Positions 31,889 through 41,259 of a DNA stretch of 50,065 nt are shown here, piece after piece; positions within the stretch are counted from its first letter, which is position 1; the number at the start of each line of letters is the position of its first letter. This DNA comes from Flavobacterium psychrophilum. GTDB taxonomy: Bacteria; Bacteroidota; Bacteroidia; Flavobacteriales; Flavobacteriaceae. The DNA lies in assembly GCA_943325515.2 (NCBI GenBank), contig CALPPS020000007.1, positions 1 to 50,065 of the forward strand, written 5' to 3'. Under the pieces are notes generated by a model. It was not told where the DNA came from. It did no database searches and worked only from the letters and a program-made list of their open reading frames with translations. A program made the translations under genes and the position numbers.

Positions 31889-32953
31889 TTGAAAGCAATC
31901 ACAAAAAATATTCTAGTTGCTCCACTTAATTGGGGTTTAGGTCATGCCACACGCTGTATTCCTATTATACAAGAATTAGAAAAAAATGGCTTTACCCCTA
32001 TTATTGCCTCGGATGGAATTGCTTTGCTCCTTTTACAAAAAGAATTTCCACATTTAGAATCATTAGAATTACCCTCTTATAAAATTGAATATGCAAAAGA
32101 TGGCAAGGATTTCAAATGGAAGCTGATTAAAAATATTCCAAAAATAATTCTGGCTATTTTTAAAGAAAAAAAATTCATTAAAGAATTGGTCAATAAATAT
32201 GATTTAAAAGGTATTGTTTCTGATAATCGATTAGGGGTTTACAGTAATAAAGTGCCGAGTGTTTTTATAACACATCAACTAAATGTCTTAACGGGAAACA
32301 CTACTTGGATTTCTAGTAAATTACATCAACATTTTATAAAAAAATTTACAGAATGTTGGGTTCCAGATTTTCAAGAAAGTCCAAATTTGACTGGTAAATT
32401 AGCTCATTTGAGAAACAGTTCTTTGCATTTAAAATACCTTGGTTCATTAAGTCGTTTGGAGAAAAAAGAGTTGGTTTATAAATACGAATTAATGGTGATT
32501 CTATCGGGTCCTGAACCTCAGCGAACGCTGCTGGAAGAAAAAATAATACATGAACTTCAAAATTATAATGGGAAAGTGATATTTATTAAAGGAAAAGTGG
32601 AAAACAATCAAAAGAAAGATGTTGAAAAAAATACTACATATTACAATTTTATGACTTCTAAAGAAATTGAAAATGCTTATAATGAAAGTGAAATAGTATT
32701 GTGCCGCTCAGGATATACCACTATAATGGATTTGGCAAAATTAGAAAAGAAAGCTTTTTTTATTCCCACACCCGGCCAATTTGAACAAGAATATTTGGCC
32801 AAAAGACTCAAAAGAAATGGGATTGCTCCGTTTGCTAAACAAGATGATTTTCGGATTGAAAATTTATTAGAAATAGAATTTTATAAGGGATTAAAACAAT
32901 TTAAAGCAACTGAAAATTGGAAACAACTATTGATACTTTTCCAAAGTGAATGA
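31889..32953 (+). CDS. MurG-like (GT28-type) glycosyltransferase
   Basis: A 354-residue GT-B fold glycosyltransferase. The N-terminus APLNWGLGHATRCIPIIQEL is a glycine-rich acceptor loop as in MurG/GT28; the C-terminal half has VILSGPEPQRT, SEIVLCRSGYTTIMDLAKL and IPTPGQFEQEYLAKRL, the nucleotide-sugar binding region. Start is TTG (31889), as no in-frame ATG lies between an upstream stop and the conserved region. The sugar and acceptor are unknown. The 3' end overlaps the convergent histidine kinase gene by 27 bp. Confidence 0.85.
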   Translation: MKAITKNILVAPLNWGLGHATRCIPIIQELEKNGFTPIIASDGIALLLLQKEFPHLESLELPSYKIEYAKDGKDFKWKLIKNIPKIILAIFKEKKFIKELVNKYDLKGIVSDNRLGVYSNKVPSVFITHQLNVLTGNTTWISSKLHQHFIKKFTECWVPDFQESPNLTGKLAHLRNSSLHLKYLGSLSRLEKKELVYKYELMVILSGPEPQRTLLEEKIIHELQNYNGKVIFIKGKVENNQKKDVEKNTTYYNFMTSKEIENAYNESEIVLCRSGYTTIMDLAKLEKKAFFIPTPGQFEQEYLAKRLKRNGIAPFAKQDDFRIENLLEIEFYKGLKQFKATENWKQLLILFQSE

Positions 32954-33970
32954 AAACTCAGAACCTTTATTAAATTCACTTTCTACATAAATTTTTTCTC
33001 CATGAGCTTCGATAATGTGTTTTACTATTGAAAGCCCAAGACCGGAGCCACCTTCACTTCTTGCCCCGCTTTTATCTACTCTAAAAAAACGTTCAAATAA
33101 ACGAGGAATGTAATGTTTCTCAATTCCTTCTCCATTATCACGAACACGAACTATGATTTTATCATTAACTAAATCTTCTATAGTGACTTCGGTTGTGCCA
33201 TTTTCTTTTCCATATTTTATGGAATTCATGATCAAGTTTGTTAAAACTTGTTGTATTTTATCTTGGTCTGCAAAAACATTTATTGGTTTATTATATTTTT
33301 GATCAAACATTAAAATGATATTTTTCTTATCCGCTTTCATTTCCAATAAATCAAAAACACTTTGAACCAATTCAACGGCATTAAATTTAGTTATTTCTAG
33401 ATTAACATCTCCCATTTCTAGCTTGGTAATCATATCTAAATCTTCTACAATATATATTAATCTTTCGACTCCTTTTTCTGCTCTTTCAAGGTATTTTTTT
33501 CGAACGCTTTTATCATTCATAGCGCCATCGAGCAGTGTGGAAAGATAACCTTGCACTGTAAACAAGGGTGTTTTTAATTCATGTGAAACATTCCCAAGAA
33601 ACTCTCTTCTATATTCTTCACGAACTTTTAAAGTTTCTATTTCGAGTTTTTTATCAGTAGCGAACTTTTTTACCTGTTTGGTTAAAGTTTCCATATCAGT
33701 TGTAATGGGTTGACTTCTGAATGACGTTGACTCTAAAAGGGAAACATCATCGTAGATTTTTTTCACTCTACGATAGATAAAACGCTCTACTCTATATTGA
33801 ATTACAAAAAAGGAAAAAATGGCAATGGAAAAACTAAAAACAGAAATAATTGGCATTGAAAACTCATGGAAAAACCATAATAAAACCGCAAGAAAGCCTG
33901 TAGAAAAAAAGGTGATATATAATGTTGAAATTAAAGCAAAAGCATATGTTTTTTTGAAATTTATTTTCAT
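32927..33970 (-). CDS. PhoR-like sensor histidine kinase
   Basis: A 347-residue membrane histidine kinase. Two hydrophobic segments (about 10-33 and 38-58) are separated by only a few residues, so there is almost no extracytoplasmic sensor. The H-box NVSHELKTP carries His130, followed by N-box NLIMNSIKYG and G-boxes RDNGEGI and GSGLGLSIV. The gene directly follows its response regulator (start 1 bp after). Homologues are annotated PhoR, but the stimulus cannot be read; a partner protein may do the sensing. Confidence 0.9.
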   Translation of the reverse strand: MKINFKKTYAFALISTLYITFFSTGFLAVLLWFFHEFSMPIISVFSFSIAIFSFFVIQYRVERFIYRRVKKIYDDVSLLESTSFRSQPITTDMETLTKQVKKFATDKKLEIETLKVREEYRREFLGNVSHELKTPLFTVQGYLSTLLDGAMNDKSVRKKYLERAEKGVERLIYIVEDLDMITKLEMGDVNLEITKFNAVELVQSVFDLLEMKADKKNIILMFDQKYNKPINVFADQDKIQQVLTNLIMNSIKYGKENGTTEVTIEDLVNDKIIVRVRDNGEGIEKHYIPRLFERFFRVDKSGARSEGGSGLGLSIVKHIIEAHGEKIYVESEFNKGSEFSFTLEKYQ

Positions 33971-34654
33971 TTACACTTCAAGTTTATATCCAACTCCTTT
34001 AATGGTTTTAAACAAATCATCTCCAATTTTTTCGCGAAGTTTTCTAATATGTACGTCAATGGTTCTACCGCCAACAATGACTTCATTCCCCCAGACTTTA
34101 TCTAAAATTTCTTCCCGTTTAAAAACTTTTCCGGGTTTTGAAGCTAAGAGATAAAACAGTTCAAATTCTTTTCTTGGAAGAACAATTTCTGTCCCATCTT
34201 TAATGATTTTATATTCCTCTCTGTTGATTTCAATTCCACCAACGTTTAATGTTTCGGAGGCGTGTTCATCACTTTTTAATCTGCGTAGTAGTGCTTTTAC
34301 TTTACTAACTAATAATTTTGGTTTTATAGGTTTTGTGATATAGTCATCAGCTCCAGCGTCAAACCCAGCTACTTGAGAGTAGTCTTCGCTTCTTGCTGTT
34401 AAAAAAGCTATAATAACATTATTTAATTCGGGCATTTTCCGAATGGCTTCACATGCTTCCATGCCATCCATTTCGGGCATCATTACATCCATAATGATAA
34501 GTTGTGGCAACTCTTTTTTGGCTCTAGATATTGCTTCTTTACCATTAGTAGCAGTAACAATTTGATAACCCTCTTGAGAAAGATTGTATCCAACTATTTC
34601 TAGGATATCTTGCTCATCATCTACTAGTAAAATCTTAATGTCTTTTTTTTTCAT
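33971..34654 (-). CDS. PhoB/OmpR-type response regulator
   Basis: A 227-residue two-domain regulator. Receiver domain with VDDE (11-14), phospho-acceptor Asp56 (IIMDVMMP) and the KP loop TKPIKPK. The winged-helix DNA-binding domain ends GRTIDVHIRKLREKIGDDLFKTIKGVGYKLEV. Start at 34654 (MKKKDIKILLVDDE) rather than 34663. It is co-transcribed with the kinase and divergent from the TonB-dependent receptor gene, with which it shares a 190-bp spacer. Confidence 0.93.
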   Translation of the reverse strand: MKKKDIKILLVDDEQDILEIVGYNLSQEGYQIVTATNGKEAISRAKKELPQLIIMDVMMPEMDGMEACEAIRKMPELNNVIIAFLTARSEDYSQVAGFDAGADDYITKPIKPKLLVSKVKALLRRLKSDEHASETLNVGGIEINREEYKIIKDGTEIVLPRKEFELFYLLASKPGKVFKREEILDKVWGNEVIVGGRTIDVHIRKLREKIGDDLFKTIKGVGYKLEV

Positions 34655-34846
34655 AACGAACACAATTGCTTTTGTGAATGTAAAGGTAAAGATAATACAA
34701 AATCATTATATAAAGTAAAACTCGAGTTAATCGTAATTTAATATGTTTACAATTTAGTAATAATAAAATAGCATAAAGGTAATATTTAGATAACATGCTC
34801 TTTACATATCGGTGGTTCCTTTGTATAAAAATTAAACAAAACTAAA

Positions 34847-37594
34847 ATGAAATTTAAATTAGCACTAACTCTGTTTTTAATTAGTATTCTAGGTTTTTCT
34901 CAAAACAAAGGTACAATTACTGGAACGTTAACTGATAAAAATGTAAATAATGACCCATTACCTTTTGCCAATGTTATACTAAAAGAAACAACCATTGGTA
35001 CTACAACTGATGAGAAAGGAAAATATTCTATTACTGTAGCAGCGGGAAGTTACGTTCTTCAATTCAGCTTTGTAGGTTATGAAAATATAGAAGAAAAGAT
35101 TGAGGTGAAGGCTGGTGAAACTATCATTATGAACAAAGCATTAGGTTCAGGTAGTTATCAATTAAGGGATGTGGTAATTCAAAACACTGTTAACAGAGAG
35201 AAAGAAACTACCTTACTATTAGAACAAAAAAAATCAGTAGAAATAAAACAAAGTATTGGGGCTCAAGAAATGTCTAGAAAAGGAGTTAGTAATGTTGAGC
35301 AAGGTTTAACCAAAATCACAGGAATTACCAAAGTAGGTTCAAGAGGAATATTTGTTCGTGGGTTAGAAGACAGATACAATAATTTATTAGTAAATGATTT
35401 GGCAGTTCCTTCAAACAATCCTTATCGAAAAATCATTCCGTTGGATTTATTTTCTTCGGATATTGTTAGTGTAATTGATGTTTACAAAACTTTCAATCCT
35501 AGTATCTCCGGAGATTTTGCTGGTGCCACTTTTAATGTAGCCACCTCCAAAAACACCAATAGTCAAACTAAGTTAAGCATAGGGATTGGTTATATTACAG
35601 ACAACAATTTACGTTCTTTTTTAATTTCAAAAGAAGCAAATTCAACTAAAGGCTTATTTGGTTTGGCGGGAGGCAATAGAAGTTTGCCTAGTGCATTAAC
35701 TAGTGTTCCATCAAATCAACAACTTACTACAGGGCAGGCACAAAAATCTTTTAAATCGGGTTGGGATGTAGACCAAATCAATAGTCCTTTGAACACTAGT
35801 ATAGGTGTTTTACATTCAGAAAAATTTAAATTCAAGAACGAACAATCATTCTCTTATTTGTTATCTATTAATGCTGATAACAGTTATACTAGAACTAATG
35901 GAGAGGATAATACATTTGGCATCAATGGTAATTTCAACACCAACACTATTAAAACAGTTAGCCATTATAAAACATCTTTGGCAACTTTATTGAGTTTTAA
36001 TTACAAAGCTAAAAGGTTTGCTTTAACCTCTAACACTTTTTATTTACGTTCTACCGACAATCTTATAGAAGATCAAGTAGGTGCGTTTGACAACAATCTT
36101 GATAATAAAAATGTTATTGTAAGAACGAATCAATTAGAGCAATCTGATTATTTAAACTCTCAATTATTAGGGGAGTTGAACATAAAAGAGGACAAATCTC
36201 AAACTATAAAAGGAGGTATTTCCATGGCCAGAACTGCATATCAACAACCCGATAGAAAGTTCTTTAGAGGGTCATTACAAAATGATGAAGTAACTGTTAG
36301 TTATGGAGGCAATAATTTTATCCGTCAATACTTAGATGTTTCAGGAGATGTGTTTGCTTCTGGCTTTTTAGAATATAACTTAAAATTTGGTAAAAATCAT
36401 AACAATTTAGCTATTGGATATAATGGCAACGGTGGTTATACTAAAACCTCTTATCGCTTTATTAAAACTAGTGGAAACAGTAGTTTTACCCAACCGATAA
36501 ACAACCTTGATGCCCAAATCAATTCAGATTTAATCGATGGAGTATTTACTTATTCAGAGAGTTCGAATTCAAATTATAAAGTTAAAATGGTAGATAATAG
36601 CAATTCGGCTTATGCTAATCTGTTGTTGAAATTTGGTGAAAAATGGGAAGTAAATGGAGGGCTCCGATTTGAAAAATTTAATCGCGATATCCGTTACCGT
36701 TTATTGGGAAGTTTTTCTGATCCTTACCAAAAATACCAATCCGATAAAAACTATGTATTGCCTTCAATTAATATAAAATATGCTGCTACTGAAAAAGCAA
36801 ACCTTCGTTTTGCAGCTTCAAAAAATTATACTAAGCCAATAATCATGGAGATTATTCCAATATCCTACATCAACGGGGATGGGACTATTATTCAAGGAAA
36901 TCAAGAACTAGTTAATAGTGACAACATAAATACTGATTTGAAATATGAGTTTTTCCCAACAAATAAAGAGCTTTTTGTAGTAGGTGGATTTGTAAAACAC
37001 CTTGAAAATCCTATAGAAAGAACTTTTAGAGGTGAAGCTGGAGGTTTTATTACTACTTTTTTGAATTCGACTAAGGCTAATTTATATGGGATAGAAATTG
37101 AAGGGATTTTGGATTTAGCTAGAATAAACAAAGGATTGACTAATTTCTCATTAGGATTTAACACCTCATTAATGGATTCAAAAGTAACGGCTAGTTCGGC
37201 AGCAGAGACGCATAAAAACAGGGAACTTCAAGGAGCTTCAAAATGGTTAATCAATTCTGATTTGAAATACCAATTTAATTTTAAAGACACATGGAGCAAT
37301 ACTGTATCATTAGTTTACGGAGTATTTGGAAAACGCATTTATAGTGTTGGATCCCTTGGTTATGACCATATTTATGAATTACCATTCCAACAATTAGACT
37401 TTATATGGAACAGCAAAATATCTGAAAAATATGCTTTAAAATTTGGAGTTAACAACCTTTTGAATCCTATCCGTAACTATGAATTAGGCAAAAATAACGA
37501 TGAAACTTTGATTCAATTTGACGCTAATTCTCGTACGCGTGAGTCTTACAAAAAAGGCGTTGGATTCTCTATGAGCTTTTCTTATACCTTCTAA
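34847..37594 (+). CDS. TonB-dependent receptor with CarboxypepD_reg-like domain
   Basis: A 915-residue outer-membrane transporter. Signal peptide 1-18 (ILGFSQ), then a carboxypeptidase D regulatory-like domain (about 23-105: GTITGTLTDKN...GTTTDEKGKYSI...FSFVGYENIEEKI). The plug domain follows at about 125-235 (SIGAQEMSRKGVSNVEQGL, KVGSRGIFVRGLEDRYNN), and the 22-strand barrel ends in GFSMSFSYTF with a terminal Phe. It is followed by a lipoprotein gene after 49 bp, but that partner is not SusD-like, so this is not a classic glycan PUL. The neighbouring PhoBR-type genes suggest, but do not show, nutrient (phosphate) control. Confidence 0.9.
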   Translation: MKFKLALTLFLISILGFSQNKGTITGTLTDKNVNNDPLPFANVILKETTIGTTTDEKGKYSITVAAGSYVLQFSFVGYENIEEKIEVKAGETIIMNKALGSGSYQLRDVVIQNTVNREKETTLLLEQKKSVEIKQSIGAQEMSRKGVSNVEQGLTKITGITKVGSRGIFVRGLEDRYNNLLVNDLAVPSNNPYRKIIPLDLFSSDIVSVIDVYKTFNPSISGDFAGATFNVATSKNTNSQTKLSIGIGYITDNNLRSFLISKEANSTKGLFGLAGGNRSLPSALTSVPSNQQLTTGQAQKSFKSGWDVDQINSPLNTSIGVLHSEKFKFKNEQSFSYLLSINADNSYTRTNGEDNTFGINGNFNTNTIKTVSHYKTSLATLLSFNYKAKRFALTSNTFYLRSTDNLIEDQVGAFDNNLDNKNVIVRTNQLEQSDYLNSQLLGELNIKEDKSQTIKGGISMARTAYQQPDRKFFRGSLQNDEVTVSYGGNNFIRQYLDVSGDVFASGFLEYNLKFGKNHNNLAIGYNGNGGYTKTSYRFIKTSGNSSFTQPINNLDAQINSDLIDGVFTYSESSNSNYKVKMVDNSNSAYANLLLKFGEKWEVNGGLRFEKFNRDIRYRLLGSFSDPYQKYQSDKNYVLPSINIKYAATEKANLRFAASKNYTKPIIMEIIPISYINGDGTIIQGNQELVNSDNINTDLKYEFFPTNKELFVVGGFVKHLENPIERTFRGEAGGFITTFLNSTKANLYGIEIEGILDLARINKGLTNFSLGFNTSLMDSKVTASSAAETHKNRELQGASKWLINSDLKYQFNFKDTWSNTVSLVYGVFGKRIYSVGSLGYDHIYELPFQQLDFIWNSKISEKYALKFGVNNLLNPIRNYELGKNNDETLIQFDANSRTRESYKKGVGFSMSFSYTF

Positions 37595-37643
37595 ACGAGT
37601 AACACAACAACAAAATAATAAAAACAAATTAAATTTAAATAAC

Positions 37644-38834
37644 ATGAAAAAAATTGTAGCAAGCTTTATTTTATTAAGCATCATTTTTACAAGTTGTACC
37701 ATAAGTGATAACGAAACTATTACGGTACAAACTCCTGCAACAGGAGAAATCACAGGCACTTATACTGAAAACAAAACTTTTGAGTTTGGTAATTACACAT
37801 TGAAAGGAATTGTGAAAATTGCTGCAGGAGTTACGGTTACTTTTGAAGCGGGTTCGACTGTTACTTGCAACAAAACAACTGGAGATAATGCCTTAGTGGT
37901 TCTTAATGGCGGAAAATTAATAGTGAACGGAACGTCTTCACAACCGGTAATTTTTACAGAAGCATCAGGGATACCAGGTTCTTGGGGCGGTATTATCATG
38001 TATGGTGATGCTCCTATCCACGGAGCTGGAAATTTAACTACTTTGATGTCTGAAGATGGTAATTCCTTATCCTATGGAGGCTCTAACCCATTACATAATG
38101 GTGGTTCATTGAAATATGCGCGTGTAGAATATGCTGGCGCGAAATTGGCCGACGGAACTAAAGAAAACAATGGATTTACTTTTTATTCATGTGGTTCAGA
38201 AACGATTTTAGATCACTTAGTTTCTTATAAAGGAGCTGACGATGGTTATGAATTTTTTGGAGGAACCGTTAGTATGACTAACGCTATATCTTATGGAAAC
38301 TATGACGATGCGTTTGACTGGCAAGATGGATGGCAAGGTCAAAACAATTCTAACTGGTATGGATACCAAGTAACAAAAGGAAACTATGGAATGGAAATTG
38401 AATCTTCTGGACAAAACAACAATTACTGGCCTAAAGTGACGAATATTACTTTGAAAAGAGCACCGGGTTGTACCCCAGAAGTTGTGGGTGATGTTCAAGT
38501 AGATGCTTTCCAATTCAAAAAAGAAGGAAATGGCGATTTTAGTAATATAATTATTGACGGATATAAAAATTATTCTGAAGGCGCTGTTTTGTATCCTGCC
38601 AATGTGGTTAAAATTCAGGATGCTACTACAAATACTAATCAAGTTAATGGAACTAAAATTAAATTAACTAATATCACCTATACTAACACAGACAATCAAA
38701 TTGGAGCTCCTTTAAATGCTTCGTTCAGCATTATTTTCCCAGTGGGACAATTCACTACTGGAAGCATGGCTACCGGAGCGTTATTAACTACTGGATCATG
38801 GGCTACTGTTGGCAGTGTTAACCTAATTCAATAG
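37644..38834 (+). CDS. Beta-helix-like surface lipoprotein
   Basis: A 396-residue lipoprotein with lipobox IIFTSC (Cys18). The mature part reads as a repetitive beta structure: GNYTLKGIVKIAAGVTVTFEAGSTV, VVLNGGKLIVNG, GSWGGIIMYGDAP, GGSLKYARVEYAG, consistent with a right-handed parallel beta-helix. There is an Asp/Trp-rich loop DDAFDWQDGWQGQNNSNW. Placed right after the TonB-dependent receptor and ended by a strong terminator, it is probably its surface-exposed partner, in the role SusD plays elsewhere. No enzyme motif is recognised. Confidence 0.7.
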   Translation: MKKIVASFILLSIIFTSCTISDNETITVQTPATGEITGTYTENKTFEFGNYTLKGIVKIAAGVTVTFEAGSTVTCNKTTGDNALVVLNGGKLIVNGTSSQPVIFTEASGIPGSWGGIIMYGDAPIHGAGNLTTLMSEDGNSLSYGGSNPLHNGGSLKYARVEYAGAKLADGTKENNGFTFYSCGSETILDHLVSYKGADDGYEFFGGTVSMTNAISYGNYDDAFDWQDGWQGQNNSNWYGYQVTKGNYGMEIESSGQNNNYWPKVTNITLKRAPGCTPEVVGDVQVDAFQFKKEGNGDFSNIIIDGYKNYSEGAVLYPANVVKIQDATTNTNQVNGTKIKLTNITYTNTDNQIGAPLNASFSIIFPVGQFTTGSMATGALLTTGSWATVGSVNLIQ

Positions 38835-38860
38835 TCAATAGTTTCTAAAAAATAGTTAAC

Positions 38861-38892
38861 AAACATCTCGAAAACCTCGAGATGTTTTTTTT
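38861..38892 (+). terminator. Terminator after the lipoprotein gene
   Basis: AAACATCTCGA/TCGAGATGTTT, an 11-bp stem with 5-nt loop, followed by TTTTT. Confidence 0.88.
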
Positions 38893-38917
38893 GGTATAGT
38901 ATTTGAAAAGTTTTTTA

Positions 38918-38925
38918 TATATTTG
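38918..38925 (+). promoter_or_regulatory. TAnnTTTG -7 box of the small T9SS gene
   Basis: TATATTTG, 18 nt upstream of the ATG at 38944. Confidence 0.65.
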
Positions 38926-38943
38926 TAGTAACCAAATCATATT

Positions 38944-39258
38944 ATGGCTAAGAATTACTTTTATATTACTTTACTATTTTCTTTGTTTTCTCTTGCTAGC
39001 TTTGCTCAAGACGGAAAACAACAAGGAAACGACGCTTTAGGATTTTATCCTAATCCGGTAAGTAATGGCAAAATATACATCACTTCTAAAACTAATTTGG
39101 ATAAAGACATCATGATTTTTGATGTATTAGGAAAAAAAGTACTCCAAACTACAATTTCTTCCCGAGAGTTAAGTATTACATCTATTCCTACAGGTGTTTA
39201 TATTATTAAAATTACTGAAGGCGAAACTACTGCCACCAGAAAACTAATTGTCAGGTAG
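38944..39258 (+). CDS. Minimal secreted protein: signal peptide plus T9SS type A sorting domain
   Basis: A 104-residue protein. Signal peptide 1-21 (SLASFA/Q), then only about ten residues (QDGKQQGNDAL), then a complete type A sorting domain from residue 32 (GFYPNPVSNGKIYI, IMIFDVLGKKVL, TGVYIIKITEGET, TRKLIVR). There is no cargo domain. The sorting domain closely resembles that of the next gene, so the two probably arose by duplication. It has its own promoter and follows the terminator of the lipoprotein gene. Function unknown. Confidence 0.88.
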   Translation: MAKNYFYITLLFSLFSLASFAQDGKQQGNDALGFYPNPVSNGKIYITSKTNLDKDIMIFDVLGKKVLQTTISSRELSITSIPTGVYIIKITEGETTATRKLIVR

Positions 39259-39333
39259 TTGTCCTTTTAATTAATTTACTTTTATTTAATCATTTTTTTT
39301 ACATTCTTTTTTTCTGCAAAGAAAATTTGTGAG

Positions 39334-39341
39334 TATATTTG
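39334..39341 (+). promoter_or_regulatory. TAnnTTTG -7 box of the CBM-like T9SS gene
   Basis: TATATTTG, 23 nt upstream of the ATG at 39365. Confidence 0.65.
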
Positions 39342-39364
39342 TAATCTAATTAAATTTATAAAAA

Positions 39365-40180
39365 ATGAAAAAAAATTACTTTTTATTAGTTTTATGCATA
39401 ATGACTATAAGTTCATTTGCTCAAAACTTAGTTGAAAATCCTACTTTTGGTTCTGGATTAGAAAGTTGGTCTGCAACTGGCTCAGGTTATGCGTTACCTA
39501 CTCTTATTACTAACGATGGCCAAGATGATAATTCTTCAGTTAGATACGTTGCTACTGCTTCAACAGGATTTGACCAAAAATTTACTGTTGTTCCAGGTGC
39601 TACAGTTACTATTAGCTATTGGTACAAAGCTGTTAGAACAGATGGCGGGCTTACTGGAAACACAGGAAGAATTTGGAGTGTTTTCTATGATACAGGAAGC
39701 ATAACTCCAACTACTCCTATTAATCCTGCGGGAACAACAGGGCCATCAGATGACCCATTAAGATTTAACAATGGCTATTTACCACAAGCAACAACTTGGA
39801 CGCAAAAAACTGTTACATCAGTAGTGCCAGTTGGAGCCAATACGTTTTTGCTTCAATTTAGAGCCTATAATGGCGCCACTGTAAGCTATGATAATATTTC
39901 GTTTGAGAGTCCTGGTGCTGTCTATTTATCTACAGAAAGTTTTAATGCCATCTCAGGTTTAAAAGTATATCCAAACCCTGTATCAAACGGTACTTTATAT
40001 ATTGAAACTGCTGCTAATGCTGAAAGAACAGTTACTGTGTTTGACGTATTAGGAAAACAAGTTTTAAATACTACTACAAATAACAATGCCGTGAGCGTAA
40101 ATGCTTTAAGAACGGGAGTTTATGTAGTTAAAATTACTGAAGAAGGAAAAACAGTTACAAGAAAATTAGTTATCAAATAA
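39365..40180 (+). CDS. T9SS-secreted protein with CBM-like jelly-roll domain
   Basis: A 271-residue secreted protein: signal peptide 1-19 (SSFAQ), then a carbohydrate-binding-module-like (CBM4/9/22 type) beta-sandwich with the typical NLVENPTFGSGLESWSATG opening and VVPGATVTISYWYKAV. The closing FRAYNGATVSYDNISFE is also typical. The last ~75 residues are a type A sorting domain (GLKVYPNPVSNGTLYIE, VTVFDVLGKQVL, TGVYVVKITEEG, TRKLVIK). It probably binds glycan on or outside the cell; no catalytic module. Sorting domain nearly matches the preceding small gene. Confidence 0.82.
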   Translation: MKKNYFLLVLCIMTISSFAQNLVENPTFGSGLESWSATGSGYALPTLITNDGQDDNSSVRYVATASTGFDQKFTVVPGATVTISYWYKAVRTDGGLTGNTGRIWSVFYDTGSITPTTPINPAGTTGPSDDPLRFNNGYLPQATTWTQKTVTSVVPVGANTFLLQFRAYNGATVSYDNISFESPGAVYLSTESFNAISGLKVYPNPVSNGTLYIETAANAERTVTVFDVLGKQVLNTTTNNNAVSVNALRTGVYVVKITEEGKTVTRKLVIK

Positions 40181-40200
40181 TATTTTTTTTATCCTGTATT

Positions 40201-40228
40201 AAGCTCTAACGAAAGTTAGGGCTTTTTT
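40201..40228 (+). terminator. Terminator after the CBM-like gene
   Basis: AAGCTCTAAC GAAA GTTAGGGCTT hairpin (one G-T pair) followed by a T run. Confidence 0.85.
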
Positions 40229-40236
40229 ATTTTCAT

Positions 40237-40244
40237 TACTTTTG
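40237..40244 (+). promoter_or_regulatory. TAnnTTTG -7 box of the LuxE-like gene
   Basis: TACTTTTG, 34 nt upstream of the ATG at 40279. Confidence 0.6.
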
Positions 40245-40278
40245 CATTCATTCTGAACTTGTTTTATAATCTCAATAA

Positions 40279-41259
40279 ATGATTTCTGCCCAAGACCTAT
40301 TTTCTATTTCATCCCAAAAGCAATTTGAAAAAATGGCTTTGAAAGTCTTCCGTTTTCAATATGAAAACAACTTAGTTTATCAGGAGTTTTGCCATTTCTT
40401 AAAAGTTGATAAACAAGCTGTAAAAATGGTATCTCAAATTCCTTTTTTGCCGATACAGTTTTTCAAAAGTCACGATATAGTTTCTACATCAAACCCAATT
40501 CAAGAAACTTTCACTAGCAGCGGGACAACGGGAATGATAACTAGTCAACATATGGTGACAGATATTTCATTATATGAACAAAGTTACCGTTTAGCTTTTT
40601 CGGAATTTTATGGAAACATTGAAAACTTTGTTGTTTTGGCATTACTTCCATCCTATTTAGAACGCAGTGGTTCTTCATTAATCTATATGGTGAAAGATTT
40701 GATAGAACTTTCAAATAATGAACACAGTGGCTTTTACCTGCATAATTATGAGGAGTTGATTGCTAAACTAATTGAGCTTGATAATGCTGGACAAAATATA
40801 ATTTTAATTGGAGTGACCTATGCTTTGTTGGATTTAATTGAAAAACAAAAATTCCAACTCAAAAACACCATTATTATGGAAACCGGGGGCATGAAAGGCA
40901 GACGTAAGGAAATCATTCGTGAAGAATTACATGACATTTTATGCAAAGGTTTTGGCGTTAAAAGTATTCATTCTGAATATGGCATGACCGAACTTTTATC
41001 ACAAGCGTATTCACTTGGAAACGGTATTTTTGAATGTCCTTCATGGATGCAAATCTTAGTCCGTAATACAGAAGATGCTTTAACCTATGTGAATTATGGC
41101 AAAACTGGCGGAATAAATGTGATTGATTTGGCGAATATCAATTCCTGTTCGTTTATTGCCACGCAAGATTTGGGCAAAAAATATCCCAATAATTCCTTTG
41201 AAATATTGGGACGTTTTGATAATTCTGATATTCGTGGTTGTAACTTGATGGTTATATAA
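40279..41259 (+). CDS. LuxE/PaaK-like acyl-protein synthetase
   Basis: A 326-residue member of the LuxE acyl-protein synthetase / adenylate-forming family. The ATP-binding loop [15 protein letters not shown] (about 73-87) and [14 protein letters not shown] (about 233-246) are the expected adenylation motifs. It probably activates a fatty or other carboxylic acid as an acyl-adenylate; no lux-type partners (LuxC, LuxD) are nearby. The stop overlaps the 3' end of convergent tyrS by 8 bp. Confidence 0.8.
   Translation: MISAQDLFSISSQKQFEKMALKVFRFQYENNLVYQEFCHFLKVDKQAVKMVSQIPFLPIQFFKSHDIVSTSNPIQETFTSSGTTGMITSQHMVTDISLYEQSYRLAFSEFYGNIENFVVLALLPSYLERSGSSLIYMVKDLIELSNNEHSGFYLHNYEELIAKLIELDNAGQNIILIGVTYALLDLIEKQKFQLKNTIIMETGGMKGRRKEIIREELHDILCKGFGVKSIHSEYGMTELLSQAYSLGNGIFECPSWMQILVRNTEDALTYVNYGKTGGINVIDLANINSCSFIATQDLGKKYPNNSFEILGRFDNSDIRGCNLMVI

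Noticed and set aside
38217..38642. A 141-codon frame antisense to the beta-helix lipoprotein gene
   Set aside because: A shadow of a gene with clear lipoprotein and repeat features on the other strand; no signal or family match.
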